From NCBI GenBank assembly GCA_007121785.1, contig SKJX01000048.1, forward strand, positions 1 through 43,970: a DNA stretch of 43,970 bases. The letters are read 5' to 3'. This stretch comes from Nitriliruptoraceae bacterium (GTDB taxonomy: Bacteria > Actinomycetota > Nitriliruptoria > Nitriliruptorales > Nitriliruptoraceae). A model generated the notes under the pieces. The model had not been told where the DNA came from and made no database searches. It saw only the letters and a list, made by a program, of their open reading frames with translations. Of the stretch, positions 7,749 to 15,828 are shown in pieces. How positions within the stretch are numbered: the first letter of the stretch is position 1; every line of letters starts with the position of its first letter. The position numbers and the translations under genes were made by a program.

Positions 7749-7920
7749 CTCGGGGTGGCTCGTTCGGTGTCCGCGTCGGTTCGTCTGGAGCCGCCGGCCG
7801 GTCCCATCTGCACGCTTGGCCGATCGCGCGCGGGCAACGCACGAGCCCGCCGGTGGTACCGTCACGCCGCGGGCCAACCACCGCACCGACGTCGGGCCCA
7901 GGATGAGAGAGGACGCTTCG

Positions 7921-8991
7921 ATGGTCGTGGTCATGCGTGGCGGCGCGAGCGACGCCGACGTCACGAAGGTCGTCAAGGCGATCTCCGAGGTCGGCGGGGA
8001 CGCGTTCGTCTCCCGTGGGAAGAACCAGACGATCATCGGTCTGGTCGGTGATCTGGCCCAGTTCACCGAACTGCCGCTCCACGCCTTCCCCGGCGTGGAG
8101 GACGTCATCCGGGTCAGCAAGCCCTACAAGCTGGTCAGCACGGAGACCCACCCCCGGCCGTCGACCGTCTGGGTCGGCGATTCCTCGATCGGACGCGACA
8201 CCGTCACGTTGATCGCCGGTCCGTGCGCGGTGGAGACCGAGGAGCAGACCGAACAGGGCTGCCGGATGGCCAAGGAGGCCGGCGCGACGATCCTCCGCGG
8301 CGGCGCGTACAAGCCGCGCACCTCGCCGTACGCCTTCCAGGGCCTCGGTGAGCCGGGTCTCGACATCCTCCACGGCGTGTCGCGCGACCTCGATCTGCCG
8401 TTCGTCACCGAGGTCGTCACCCCGGCCGACGTCGACACGGTCGCGGCGAAGGCCGACATGCTCCAGGTCGGTGCGCGCAACATGCAGAACTTCCAGCTGC
8501 TCAAGGAAGTGGGCATGGCCGGCAAGCCGGTCCTGCTCAAGCGGGGGCTGACCGCCACGATCGACGAGTGGATCATGGCGGCGGAGTACATCGCGCACAC
8601 CGGCAACCTGCAGGTCGTCCTCTGCGAGCGCGGCATCCGCACCTACGAGCCGATGACGCGCAACACGCTGGACGTCTCCGCGGTCCCGGTGGCCCAGTCG
8701 TTGACCCATCTGCCGGTGATCATCGACCCGTCGCACTCCGGCGGCAAGCGTGAGCTGGTCCTCCCGCTCATCCGCGCCGGCATCGCCGTCGGTGCCGACG
8801 GCCTCATCGTCGACGTCCACCCCAAGCCGGAGGCGGCCCTCTGCGACGGCCCCCAGGCGCTGGTCCGCGACGACCTCCTGCAGCTGCGTGAGACCGTGCA
8901 GCGGTTCGCTGGTGCGGCCGGACGCGAGGTCGCGACCGTCGACCGGCAACGGCGCGAGGGCGCGTGGGGCCGCTCAGCCGCGACCGCCTGA
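7921..8991 (+). CDS. aroF: 3-deoxy-7-phosphoheptulonate (DAHP) synthase, AroF/AroA-beta type with N-terminal regulatory domain
   Basis: 356 aa. ATG 7921 is preceded by GAGAGG at a suitable distance; an in-frame ATG at 7903 is the alternative. The enzyme condenses phosphoenolpyruvate and erythrose-4-phosphate, the first step of the shikimate pathway. Residues ~1-75 form the ferredoxin/ACT-like regulatory domain (MVVVMRGGASDADVTKVV) found in the Thermotoga-type subfamily. The TIM barrel follows with IAGPCAVET, RGGAYKPRTSPYAFQGLG, LQVGARNMQNFQLLKEVG, LLKRGL and IIDPSHSGGKRE, which hold the metal- and substrate-binding Cys, Lys, His and Glu residues. The regulatory domain in this subfamily mediates feedback by aromatic amino acids. 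No other shikimate genes are adjacent, but trpD lies 24 kb away. Confidence 0.95.
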   Translation: MVVVMRGGASDADVTKVVKAISEVGGDAFVSRGKNQTIIGLVGDLAQFTELPLHAFPGVEDVIRVSKPYKLVSTETHPRPSTVWVGDSSIGRDTVTLIAGPCAVETEEQTEQGCRMAKEAGATILRGGAYKPRTSPYAFQGLGEPGLDILHGVSRDLDLPFVTEVVTPADVDTVAAKADMLQVGARNMQNFQLLKEVGMAGKPVLLKRGLTATIDEWIMAAEYIAHTGNLQVVLCERGIRTYEPMTRNTLDVSAVPVAQSLTHLPVIIDPSHSGGKRELVLPLIRAGIAVGADGLIVDVHPKPEAALCDGPQALVRDDLLQLRETVQRFAGAAGREVATVDRQRREGAWGRSAATA

Positions 8992-9013
8992 GGCGTCGTG
9001 TCGGGACGTCGCC

Positions 9014-9037
9014 GCTGCGGTCCGCCGGGACGGCAGC
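9014..9037. terminator. Putative bidirectional terminator hairpin between convergent genes
   Basis: GCTGCGGTCC and GGACGGCAGC form a stem of 10 positions with one internal G-G mismatch around the loop GCCG, extendable by one C-G pair. It lies between the stop of DAHP synthase (8991) and the stop of the convergent threonine aldolase (9053). There is no T-tract, as is common in high-GC actinobacteria. Confidence 0.5.
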
Positions 9038-9052
9038 GTCACCAGCCGCGCC

Positions 9053-10096
9053 TCAGCGAAGCGCGGCAGCCACCCGCTCAGCGGCGTGCTGCACGGCCGC
9101 GGCGTCCACGTCCAGGTGGGTGACCAGCCGCAGCAGGTACGGCCCCATCGCTCCCACCAGGATCCCGTCGACCGCCAGCGCGTCGACCACCTCCGGCGCC
9201 GGCCGCGATCCGGTGTCGACGTAGACCATGTTGGTCGTGACGCTGCCGGGATCGACCGCGTCCGGGACGTCGGCCGCGATCCGCTCGCCGAGCGCGGCCG
9301 CGTTGGCGTGGTCCTCGGCGAGCCGGTCGACGTGATGGTCGAGGGCGTAGAGCCCCGCCGCCGCCAGGACACCCGACTGCCGCATCGCCCCGCCGAACCG
9401 CCGCCGCCAGATGCGGGCTTCAGCGACCACCTCGGCATCACCGATCGCCAGCGACCCGACCGGCGCACCGAGCCCCTTGGACAGGCACACGCTGAACGCG
9501 GTGAACGTCCGGCCCACCGCGATCGGGTCGTCGCCGGTGGCGACCAACGCGTGCCACAACCGGGCGCCGTCGCCGTGGAACACCAGGCCGCGGTCGTCGG
9601 CGAGGGACCGCAGCGCCCGCAGCCCCTCCAGCCCGTGGACCGCACCGCCTCCGCGGTTGGTGGTCTCCTCCACCGACAGCGCCGCCACCTCGGTGTAGGG
9701 GAAGGCCGCCGGCCGCAGCGCTGCCGCGACCCGCTGCGGGTCGAGCCGCCCACGATCTCCGTCGACGGTACGGAACTGCACCTGGGCGTTGATCGCCGCG
9801 GCACCCGCCTCGTAGGCGACCAGGTGGGCGTCGGACTCGCACACCACCTCCGTCCCCGGCCGGGTCAGGGCCCGCAGGAGCACCTGGGTCGCCATGATCC
9901 CCGACGGCGTCAGCACCGCCGCTTCGCGTCCGAACCACGCGGCGACGCGCTCCTCGAGCGCACGGACGGTCGGATCCTCGCCGTAGACGTCGTCGCCGAC
10001 CTCGGCGGCGGCCATGGCCTGCCGCATCCCTGCGGTCGGACGGGTGACGGTGTCGGAGCGCAGATCGATCGGGACGGAGGACGTCGAGGTGGTCAT
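9053..10096 (-). CDS. ltaE: Low-specificity L-threonine aldolase (PLP-dependent)
   Basis: 347 aa from ATG 10096, which overlaps the TGA of the upstream phosphatase gene as ATGA (translational coupling). Family landmarks: N-terminal [23 protein letters not shown], the PLP-facing [10 protein letters not shown] region, [10 protein letters not shown], the Asp/His segment [11 protein letters not shown], and the PLP lysine in [12 protein letters not shown]. It cleaves L-threonine or allo-threonine to glycine and acetaldehyde in the cytoplasm. The C-terminal small domain ([27 protein letters not shown]) is complete. The coupling with an inositol-monophosphatase-family gene has no obvious pathway link. 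Confidence 0.92.
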   Translation of the reverse strand: MTTSTSSVPIDLRSDTVTRPTAGMRQAMAAAEVGDDVYGEDPTVRALEERVAAWFGREAAVLTPSGIMATQVLLRALTRPGTEVVCESDAHLVAYEAGAAAINAQVQFRTVDGDRGRLDPQRVAAALRPAAFPYTEVAALSVEETTNRGGGAVHGLEGLRALRSLADDRGLVFHGDGARLWHALVATGDDPIAVGRTFTAFSVCLSKGLGAPVGSLAIGDAEVVAEARIWRRRFGGAMRQSGVLAAAGLYALDHHVDRLAEDHANAAALGERIAADVPDAVDPGSVTTNMVYVDTGSRPAPEVVDALAVDGILVGAMGPYLLRLVTHLDVDAAAVQHAAERVAAALR

Positions 10097-10920
10097 GAGC
10101 GATCCTCCAGCCAGTTCACCAGGTGGTCGTGGGCGGCACGGCCCCCGGCCACCAGTCCCGGACGCTCCTGCCCGCCCAGCTGCCGGTGGTGCTCGCTGAC
10201 CACGCCGCCCGCTTCGGTGACGAGCAGCCGACCCGCCGCCCAGTCCCACACCTTCAGCCCGAACTCCAGATAGGCGTCGTGCCGGCCGGCCGCGACCCAA
10301 CACAGGTCGAGCGCGGCCGAGCCTGCCCGCCGCAGATCACGGACCTGTTCGAGCAGACCGACCGCCATGCGTGCCTGGTCGGCCCGAACCGCGCGGTCGT
10401 AGGCGAACCCGGTGGCCACCAACGTGTCGGTCGGTTCGGCGACGTGCGAGCAGACCAGCGACCGGTCGTCGAGCTTCGCGCCGCGGCCACGTGCCGCGTG
10501 GAAGGTCTCGCCCATCGCCGGATGGTGGACCGCACCGGCGATCGGTCCATCGGCGTCGACCACGGCGATCGACACGCTCCAAGCGGACAGGCCGTAGAGG
10601 AAGTTCACGGTGCCGTCGAGCGGGTCGACGATCCAGGTCAACCCGGAGCTCCCCGTTCGCTCGGCTTGATCCTCCTCGCCGAGCATGCCGTCGTCGGGAC
10701 GCGCGGAGAACAGGCGCTCGGCGATCAGCCGCTCTGCCGCCCGGTCGGCTTCGGACACCGGATCGGTCGAGGAGCTCTTGCTCGAGACGTCGATATCGCG
10801 ACCCTCCGCCCGGTCGTGTGCGAAGCCCTGGAGCAGCGTGCCGGCTTCGATCGCCACCTCGACGGCCAGCGACCGTAGGCCGTCCACGTCCGGGCTGGAC
10901 GAACTGGGCGGCTGGCTCAT
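10093..10920 (-). CDS. Inositol monophosphatase family protein
   Basis: 275 aa from ATG 10920, with AGGAG 8 nt upstream. It has the metal-dependent sugar-phosphatase signatures: [16 protein letters not shown] (metal-site Asp), LGEEDQ (Glu ligand), [15 protein letters not shown] (the DPIDGT-like motif carrying metal Asp residues) and, near the C-terminus, [16 protein letters not shown]. Family members hydrolyse inositol-1-phosphate, histidinol phosphate, NADP or fructose-1,6-bisphosphate. Sequence alone does not decide which. In an organism with PimB' nearby, inositol-1-phosphate hydrolysis for phosphatidylinositol synthesis is attractive but is inference. First gene of a two-gene operon with threonine aldolase. 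Confidence 0.88.
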   Translation of the reverse strand: MSQPPSSSSPDVDGLRSLAVEVAIEAGTLLQGFAHDRAEGRDIDVSSKSSSTDPVSEADRAAERLIAERLFSARPDDGMLGEEDQAERTGSSGLTWIVDPLDGTVNFLYGLSAWSVSIAVVDADGPIAGAVHHPAMGETFHAARGRGAKLDDRSLVCSHVAEPTDTLVATGFAYDRAVRADQARMAVGLLEQVRDLRRAGSAALDLCWVAAGRHDAYLEFGLKVWDWAAGRLLVTEAGGVVSEHHRQLGGQERPGLVAGGRAAHDHLVNWLEDRS

Positions 10921-11011
10921 GGGGAGCTCCTGCGGGCAGCGATGCCGACCACGCCGCCACGGAGGTGGGTGGTGATGCGTCCGGGGCCAGGACGACGGTC
11001 GGCAGGTCACG

Positions 11012-11021
11012 AGCCTAGGGT
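11012..11021. promoter_or_regulatory. Overlapping divergent -10 boxes (AGCCTAGGGT)
   Basis: TAGGGT on the plus strand (11016-11021, toward glycerol kinase) and TAGGCT on the minus strand (11012-11017, toward the phosphatase gene) share the central TA. Both open reading frames also have AGGAG-type ribosome sites, so leaders are ~35 and ~85 nt. The arrangement fits a symmetric bidirectional promoter. Confidence 0.5.
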
Positions 11022-11057
11022 TCGTCACGTACCGCCGAGACCAACGAGGAGACGTTC

Positions 11058-12566
11058 GTGACGGTTCGCATCCTGTCGATCGACGAGGGCACCACCGGGG
11101 TCCGGGGCTTCGTCATGGACGACCGCGGGGAGATCCTCGGCAGCGGCTACCGCGAGTTCACGCAGCACTTCCCCAGGCCCGGGTGGGTGGAACACGATGG
11201 AGAGGAGATCTGGTCGGCGACCAAGCACGCCTGCCAGAGCGCGCTCGATGACGCCGGGGTCAGCCCAGGCGACGTCTCCTGCATCGGGATCACCAACCAA
11301 CGCGAGACGACCCTGCTGTGGGAACGTGACACGCTGCGACCGATCCACCGAGCGATCGTGTGGCAGGACCGGCGGACCGCCGCACGCTGCGACCGCCTGA
11401 AAGCAGCCGGCCACGGCACGACGATCCGCAAGAAGACCGGCCTGGTGATCGACGCTTACTTCTCCGGCACGAAGGTCGCCTGGCTGCTGGAGGAGGTCGA
11501 GGGCGCGCGCGAACGGGCGGAGGCCGGCGAGCTGGCGTTCGGGACCATGGACACGTGGCTGGTCGCCCGGATGACCGCTGGACGCGAGCACGTCACCGAG
11601 CCGTCGAACGCCTCACGGACGATGCTCTACGACGTGCGCCGGGGTCGCTGGAGCAGCTCGATGCAGGGCCTGCTGGAGGTCCCGGCGCCTCTGCTACCGG
11701 AGGTCCGCGACAGCGCCGGCCACTTCGGCACCACCGACCCGGACGCGTTCATCGGGATCGCCGCACCGATCACCGGCATCGCCGGTGACCAGCAGGCCGC
11801 GCTGTTCGGGCAGGGGGCCTGGCAGCCGGGCACGTCGAAGAACACCTACGGCACCGGCTCGTTCATGCTGCTCAACACCGGTGAGCAAGCGGTCGACTCG
11901 CAGAACGGGCTGCTGACCTCGGTCGCGTGGCAGCTGGACGGCACCCCGACCTACGCGCTGGAGGGGGCCATCTTCGTCACCGGTGCCTCCGTCCAGTGGT
12001 TGCGCGACCAGCTGGGCATCATCGACCAAGCGGCGCAGACCGAGGAGCTGGCCGGGCAGCTCCCGGACGGCAACGAGGGCGTCTACCTGGTGCCGGCGTT
12101 CGCCGGGCTGGGCGCACCCCACTGGGACCAGTACGCCCGGGCCGCGCTGGTCGGGATGACCCGCGGCACCGACCGGCGTCACCTCGCGCGGGCCGCGCTG
12201 GAAGCGATGGCCTACCAGACCGTCGACGTCGGCGAACTGATGGAACGCGAGTCCAAGCAGGACATGCAGGAGCTGCGGGTCGACGGGGGCGCCTCCGAGA
12301 ACGACCTGCTCTGTCAACTCCAGGCGGACCTGCTTGGGATCCCGGTGCTGCGCCCGAAGAACGCGGAGACGACCGTGCTCGGCGCGGCCTTCCTCGCCGG
12401 GCTGGGTGCTGGCGTGTGGGCCTCGACCGACGATCTGCACGACGTCTGGGAACTCGACCGTCGGTTCGAACCTCGGATGGAGCGCCACGAGCGCCGTCGG
12501 CTGCTCGACGGATGGCGCGAGGCGGTGAACCGGTCGAAGGGTTGGGCCCACGTCGTCGACGACTGA
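11058..12566 (+). CDS. glpK: Glycerol kinase (FGGY family)
   Basis: 502 aa, GTG start with AACGAGGAG upstream. It phosphorylates glycerol to glycerol-3-phosphate in the cytoplasm. The FGGY fold is full length: N-terminal ILSIDEGTTGVRGFVMD (phosphate-binding loop, DEGTT in place of the common DQGTT), ITNQRETTLLWER, IVWQDRRTAARC, GTMDTWLVARMTAG, ASRTMLYD, the second ATP-lobe motif TYGTGSFMLLNTG, and VDGGASENDLLCQLQADLLGIPV near the C-terminus. No glpF or glpD is adjacent. A hairpin with a 35-bp tandem duplication directly follows the stop codon. Confidence 0.96.
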   Translation: MTVRILSIDEGTTGVRGFVMDDRGEILGSGYREFTQHFPRPGWVEHDGEEIWSATKHACQSALDDAGVSPGDVSCIGITNQRETTLLWERDTLRPIHRAIVWQDRRTAARCDRLKAAGHGTTIRKKTGLVIDAYFSGTKVAWLLEEVEGARERAEAGELAFGTMDTWLVARMTAGREHVTEPSNASRTMLYDVRRGRWSSSMQGLLEVPAPLLPEVRDSAGHFGTTDPDAFIGIAAPITGIAGDQQAALFGQGAWQPGTSKNTYGTGSFMLLNTGEQAVDSQNGLLTSVAWQLDGTPTYALEGAIFVTGASVQWLRDQLGIIDQAAQTEELAGQLPDGNEGVYLVPAFAGLGAPHWDQYARAALVGMTRGTDRRHLARAALEAMAYQTVDVGELMERESKQDMQELRVDGGASENDLLCQLQADLLGIPVLRPKNAETTVLGAAFLAGLGAGVWASTDDLHDVWELDRRFEPRMERHERRRLLDGWREAVNRSKGWAHVVDD

Positions 12567-12596
12567 TGCGGCGTCAGGCCACCTGCTGGCGGGACC

Positions 12597-12648
12597 ACGA
12601 AGCGTGTGCAGATCCGTTCAGATGTGATCGCGGATGCCCACGCTTCGT
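12597..12648. terminator. Inverted repeat downstream of glpK, possible terminator
   Basis: A perfect 10-bp inverted repeat, ACGAAGCGTG at 12597-12606 and CACGCTTCGT at 12639-12648, encloses a second, imperfect stem (GATCCG near 12611 against CGGAT at 12631). The combined structure is ~52 nt and starts 30 nt after the glpK stop. No T-tract follows. It could terminate glpK transcripts or be a protein-binding dyad. Confidence 0.45.
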
Positions 12649-12716
12649 CGGACGGGGGGCGGTCGGACGGTCGAGCGGTCGGTCGGACGGGGGGCGGTCG
12701 GACGGTCGAGCGGTCG
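12647..12716. repeat. Perfect 35-bp tandem duplication (2 copies)
   Basis: Bases 12647-12681 and 12682-12716 are identical 35-mers, each holding two GTCGGACGG words and one GTCGAGCGGTCG, followed by a partial continuation (GGCGGGGCG). It lies in the glpK-downstream gap before the next gene. The strand is extremely G-rich on plus. Exact identity implies recent duplication, possibly a variable-number locus. Confidence 0.8.
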
Positions 12717-12809
12717 GGCGGGGCGTTGTCCACACCCCCTGCGGATCCGTCGACCGGTGGAACCGCGACTCGGGGATGCTGCTTGGACCTCGACCGTTGG
12801 AGTCCGGCC

Positions 12810-13427
12810 ATGCTCGACCACCTCGCGACCGACCATGCCTGGGGCGACGCCGCCGCGTCGTTGCTGGCGACCGCTGCCGACGATCTCGATGCCGGGACAC
12901 CACCGGCGCCAACGCTGCTCGCCTACCGCGGAGAGGAACCGGTCGCCGTGGTCACGCTGCGCCCGTTCGAGCCAGGCGACCTGCTCCAAGCGCTGCTGGA
13001 GGTGCTGGCGCTGCTGCTGCCGCTCGGCGTGGACCGGCTCGCACTGTCGGTCAGCGGTCGGGCCTGGTCGTTGGACGACCCCATCCCCCCGGTGACCGAC
13101 GGCGCTGATCTGCGCACCCGTGTCCTGCTGCTCACGTTCGCTGACGCCCACGATCGCCCCTGCCACACCCGCGTCGAGGTGCACCCGTTCGAGGATGAGG
13201 GGGATGGTTGGTGCTTCGGTCCGGCGCTCGACATCGACGATGCGGGAGCGGCCGATGCCGGGCTCGACCAGGCACTCACCGTGCTGCTCGACGGCCGGCA
13301 GGAGCTGGCCGACTCGACCGACGACCGGGCGATCGCCGCGCAGCTCGGTCGGGTGCTCCTGCTCGGCCACATGTTGTCCCTGTCCCCTACCACGGCGGAA
13401 CACCTGCAGGACCTCGTGGCCGGGTGA
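12810..13427 (+). CDS. Hypothetical cytoplasmic protein
   Basis: 205 aa from ATG 12810, with GGAG 7 nt upstream; TTG 12783 in the same frame is an alternative. There is no signal peptide, membrane helix or recognised motif. The protein looks like mixed alpha/beta with a Leu-rich helix (GDLLQALLEVLALLLPLGVDR), a beta-rich middle (LRTRVLLLTFADAHDRPCHTR) and a C-terminal helical part. The upstream part of the open frame lies in the tandem-repeat region and is not coding. It is convergent with the Sir2 gene 13 bp away. Function unknown. Confidence 0.6.
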   Translation: MLDHLATDHAWGDAAASLLATAADDLDAGTPPAPTLLAYRGEEPVAVVTLRPFEPGDLLQALLEVLALLLPLGVDRLALSVSGRAWSLDDPIPPVTDGADLRTRVLLLTFADAHDRPCHTRVEVHPFEDEGDGWCFGPALDIDDAGAADAGLDQALTVLLDGRQELADSTDDRAIAAQLGRVLLLGHMLSLSPTTAEHLQDLVAG

Positions 13428-13440
13428 GCTCCCTGGCGGG

Positions 13441-14214
13441 TCAGCCGGGCAGCCGGTCGACGAGTTCCGGCAACACGTCCTCGGCACCTCGGACGATCCA
13501 GCGCGCCGTTGGCAGCGACGGGTCCGGATTGATCTCCCAGAGACGGGCGCCGTGGTGCTCCGCTAGGTACGGCAGGCTCGCTGCGGGCTCGACCTCGCCG
13601 GCCGTGCCGACGACGAGCACCTCGTCGGCGTCGCGGACCAGTTCCTGCGCGCGACGCACCGCGTCGGCGGGGAGGGCCTCGCCGAAGAACACCGCGGCGG
13701 GCTTCAGTACACCGTCACACACGCCGCACCGGGGAACGGCGCCACGCTCCGCCTCCTCGGCGACGTCCCGACGGCGTGTGGTCCGTGCACACCCAAGGCA
13801 GACCAGCACGTGGCGAGAGCCGTGCAACTCCACCACGTCGTCGCTGCCGGCGTCCTGGTGGAGCCCGTCGATGTTCTGGGTGACGACCGCGGAGACGGCC
13901 CCGAGCCGCTGGAGCTCAGCGATCGCGTCGTGCGCCGCGTTGGGGGCCGCAGCCTCGAGGATCGCATCGAGTTCCCAGAGCATCGTCCAGACCTTCTCCG
14001 GGTCCGCTCGGAACGCGTCGATGGTCGCGTACTCCATCGGGTCGTAGCGCGTCCACAGGCCGTCGCTGCCCCGGAACGCCGGGATGTCGCTGGACACCGA
14101 GATCCCGGCGCCCGAGAGGACGACCGCAGGTTTCCGGCGAGCCAGCAACGCCCCGACGAGGTCCTCGAGCACCGCCGTGGAGCCGCCTTGCCCGGCTCGG
14201 TCGCTCCCACCCAT
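13441..14214 (-). CDS. NAD-dependent protein deacylase, Sir2 family
   Basis: 257 aa from ATG 14214 (TTG 14226 is in frame upstream but less likely). Sirtuin motifs are in order: VVLSGAGISVSSDIPAFRG (NAD binding), TQNIDGLHQDAG, catalytic His in VELHGSRH, a zinc ribbon CLGCARTT...CGVC, VFFGE, and VVGTAGEVEPA in place of the usual GTSLxVxP. It removes acyl groups from protein lysines using NAD. The residues just after GTA (GEVEPA) differ from the common GTSxxVxPA and might affect NAD contact, but length and spacing are normal. The gene is divergent from msrB. Confidence 0.92.
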   Translation of the reverse strand: MGGSDRAGQGGSTAVLEDLVGALLARRKPAVVLSGAGISVSSDIPAFRGSDGLWTRYDPMEYATIDAFRADPEKVWTMLWELDAILEAAAPNAAHDAIAELQRLGAVSAVVTQNIDGLHQDAGSDDVVELHGSRHVLVCLGCARTTRRRDVAEEAERGAVPRCGVCDGVLKPAAVFFGEALPADAVRRAQELVRDADEVLVVGTAGEVEPAASLPYLAEHHGARLWEINPDPSLPTARWIVRGAEDVLPELVDRLPG

Positions 14215-14329
14215 ACACCCTCGCAACGTCGTCCGCTCCCCGGCTCACGTGCAGGGTACGGAGCGAGGCGGGACGGCTGCGTGACGCCCGGTCCCGAGGT
14301 GAGGGATGACGCCCACCGGCGGATCGCTC

Positions 14330-14347
14330 GGTCCCGCCACGTACGCT
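14330..14347 (+). promoter_or_regulatory. msrB promoter element GGTCCCGCCACGTA with -10 TACGCT
   Basis: GGTCCCGCCACGTA at 14330-14343 overlaps the -10 candidate TACGCT at 14342-14347, 30 nt before the msrB GTG. The same 14 bp with the same -10 placement is found at 7722-7739. Confidence 0.45.
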
Positions 14348-14377
14348 CGCACCCGTCACCGACGATCAGGAGCAGCC

Positions 14378-14782
14378 GTGCCGGAGCCGATCGAACGCAG
14401 CGAGGAACAGTGGCGGCAGCACCTCTCGCCGGGCAGCTACCACGTCCTGCGCGAGGGGGGGACCGAGCGACCGTTCACCGGGGCCTACTGGGACGAACAG
14501 GGTGACGGCACCTACCGCTGTGCCGGGTGCGAGACCCCGTTGTTCACCTCTCAGACGAAGTTCGACGCGCACTGCGGGTGGCCGAGCTTCTACGCGCCCG
14601 ATTCGGACGAGACCATCACGGTGCACGAGGACCGGACGCTGGGGATGGTCCGGACGGAGGTGCGCTGCGCCACCTGTGAGGGGCACCTCGGGCACGTGTT
14701 CGAGGACGCGCCGGACCAGCCGACGGGGCTGCGCTACTGCATCAACTCCGCGGCGTTGTCGCTCGACCGCGCCGACGGGTGA
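14378..14782 (+). CDS. msrB: Peptide-methionine (R)-S-oxide reductase MsrB
   Basis: 134 aa from GTG 14378, with AGGAG 6 nt before; upstream in-frame codons fall in the promoter. MsrB reduces methionine-R-sulfoxide in proteins. The zinc-binding CXXC pairs (CAGC and CATC), [22 protein letters not shown] and the catalytic RYCINSAAL motif with its nucleophilic Cys are all present at normal spacing, giving a complete single-domain enzyme. No msrA lies nearby. It stands alone on this strand between the divergent Sir2 gene and the convergent acyltransferase gene. Confidence 0.95.
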   Translation: MPEPIERSEEQWRQHLSPGSYHVLREGGTERPFTGAYWDEQGDGTYRCAGCETPLFTSQTKFDAHCGWPSFYAPDSDETITVHEDRTLGMVRTEVRCATCEGHLGHVFEDAPDQPTGLRYCINSAALSLDRADG

Positions 14783-14792
14783 GACGGGATCC

Positions 14793-15614
14793 TCAGGACG
14801 CGGCGCGACCGCCTCGCGCCTGGTCGTCGCGCTCGTCCCCTTCGTTGCGCGGTTCGGCCGATCCCGGCGCACCGGTGTCCGCATCGCCGCCAGCCGCCGT
14901 CTCCTCGGTGCCGACGTCGTCCAAGGTGAGGTTGACGTCGCCGGACTTGACCTTGGCGGCGTACTCGTCGACGTACTCCTGCCCGCTGAGCATCATGATC
15001 TCGTACATCAGCTCATCGGTGGCCGAGCGCAGGACGAACGGATCCTCGCGGCGGTCGCGGTAGCGCGAGAGGTCGAGCGGTTCGCCGTAGACGACCCGTA
15101 CCGGGTGGCGGCGTGGGCGGTAGGCGCCCGACGGCAGCGCCTGGTCGGTGCCGCTGACCGCGCACGGGATGATGGGCACCTCCGCTTCCAGTGCCATGCG
15201 CACCGGACCGGTCTTGCCGCGGTAGAGCCGGCCGTCCGGGCTCCGGGTGCCCTCGGGGTAGATCCCGAGCAGGTCGCCCCGCTGGAGGATCTCCACGCCG
15301 GTCCGCAGCGACGCATCCCCCTTCGAGCCGCCGTCACGGTAGACCGGCACCACCCCGGTGCCCTGGAAGAACCAGCGGGTGCGCCACGAATCCCAGTAGT
15401 CGGCCTTGCCGAGGAAGTACACCGGCCGGGGCACGTTCATCGGCAGCACGATGGAGTCGACGAACGACAGGTGGTTGCTGGCGATCACGGCCGGGGACCG
15501 CTCGGGGACGTGCTCGAGCCCCTCGACGTGGACGTGGAGGTAGGGGTTCACCAGCGGTGGTAGGACGCGACGCAGTGTCCGGTACATCCGCGGTGCATCG
15601 GCCATGCCGGCCAT
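14793..15614 (-). CDS. 1-acyl-sn-glycerol-3-phosphate acyltransferase (PlsC family)
   Basis: 273 aa from ATG 15614, preceded by AGAGAGG 8 nt upstream; an in-frame GTG at 15677 is an alternative. It acylates lysophosphatidate or a related acceptor at the membrane. Signatures: the HX4D catalytic motif as SNHLSFVD, then the GKADYW region, YPEGTRSPDG (acceptor binding) and IIPCAVSGTDQ. The C-terminal ~45 residues are acidic and disordered. It resembles the M. tuberculosis Rv2182c type, whose genomic neighbours (ArsA-like, SRPBCC, PimB') are also found further along this window. A leaderless upstream ORF may overlap its start (see 15548-15703). Confidence 0.88.
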   Translation of the reverse strand: MAGMADAPRMYRTLRRVLPPLVNPYLHVHVEGLEHVPERSPAVIASNHLSFVDSIVLPMNVPRPVYFLGKADYWDSWRTRWFFQGTGVVPVYRDGGSKGDASLRTGVEILQRGDLLGIYPEGTRSPDGRLYRGKTGPVRMALEAEVPIIPCAVSGTDQALPSGAYRPRRHPVRVVYGEPLDLSRYRDRREDPFVLRSATDELMYEIMMLSGQEYVDEYAAKVKSGDVNLTLDDVGTEETAAGGDADTGAPGSAEPRNEGDERDDQARGGRAAS

Positions 15615-15703
15615 ATCGACGACCTCTCTGGTGGCTCCCGGTGGGCCGCTCGCACGGGCCGAAGATCGCGTGTCCACGACCGCCCGCGTAGGTCGGTTCC
15701 CAT
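15548..15703 (-). other. Possible leaderless upstream ORF (51 codons) overlapping the plsC start
   Basis: ATG at 15703 stands exactly 7 nt after the minus-strand -10 candidate TAGGCT (15711-15716). The frame runs 51 codons to TGA at 15550-15548 and overlaps the plsC start by 67 nt in another frame. The plsC ribosome site lies inside it. The peptide (MGTDLRGRSWTRDLRP at its start) is Arg/Trp-rich and unfamiliar. If translated it would influence plsC initiation. Speculative. Confidence 0.25.
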
Positions 15704-15709
15704 GCCCGC

Positions 15710-15716
15710 TAGCCTA
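15710..15716. promoter_or_regulatory. Overlapping divergent -10 boxes (TAGCCTA)
   Basis: TAGCCT on plus (15710-15715, toward the DUF2007-like gene) and TAGGCT on minus (15711-15716, toward plsC) overlap by five bases, a second case of the symmetric arrangement seen at 11012-11021. Confidence 0.45.
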
Positions 15717-15828
15717 CGGGGAGAGCCAGGAGGCGTCGAGCCTCGAACCCTCGTCGAGCGGCCCTGCCGACCATCGTCGGCGGTGACCGTGGACGAGTGA
15801 GATGACCGGCGTGCGAGGCGGAGGATCC

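Noticed and set aside
7755..7920. Possible leader peptide containing Trp-Tyr upstream of DAHP synthase (attenuation)
   Set aside because: Only one Trp and one Tyr codon in a long Arg-rich frame, and no terminator/antiterminator pair visible; no better than chance.
12470..12479. GGTTCGAACC palindrome inside glpK, reminiscent of a LexA half-site
   Set aside because: It lies within coding sequence near the glpK 3' end and lacks the four-base spacer between GAAC and GTTC.
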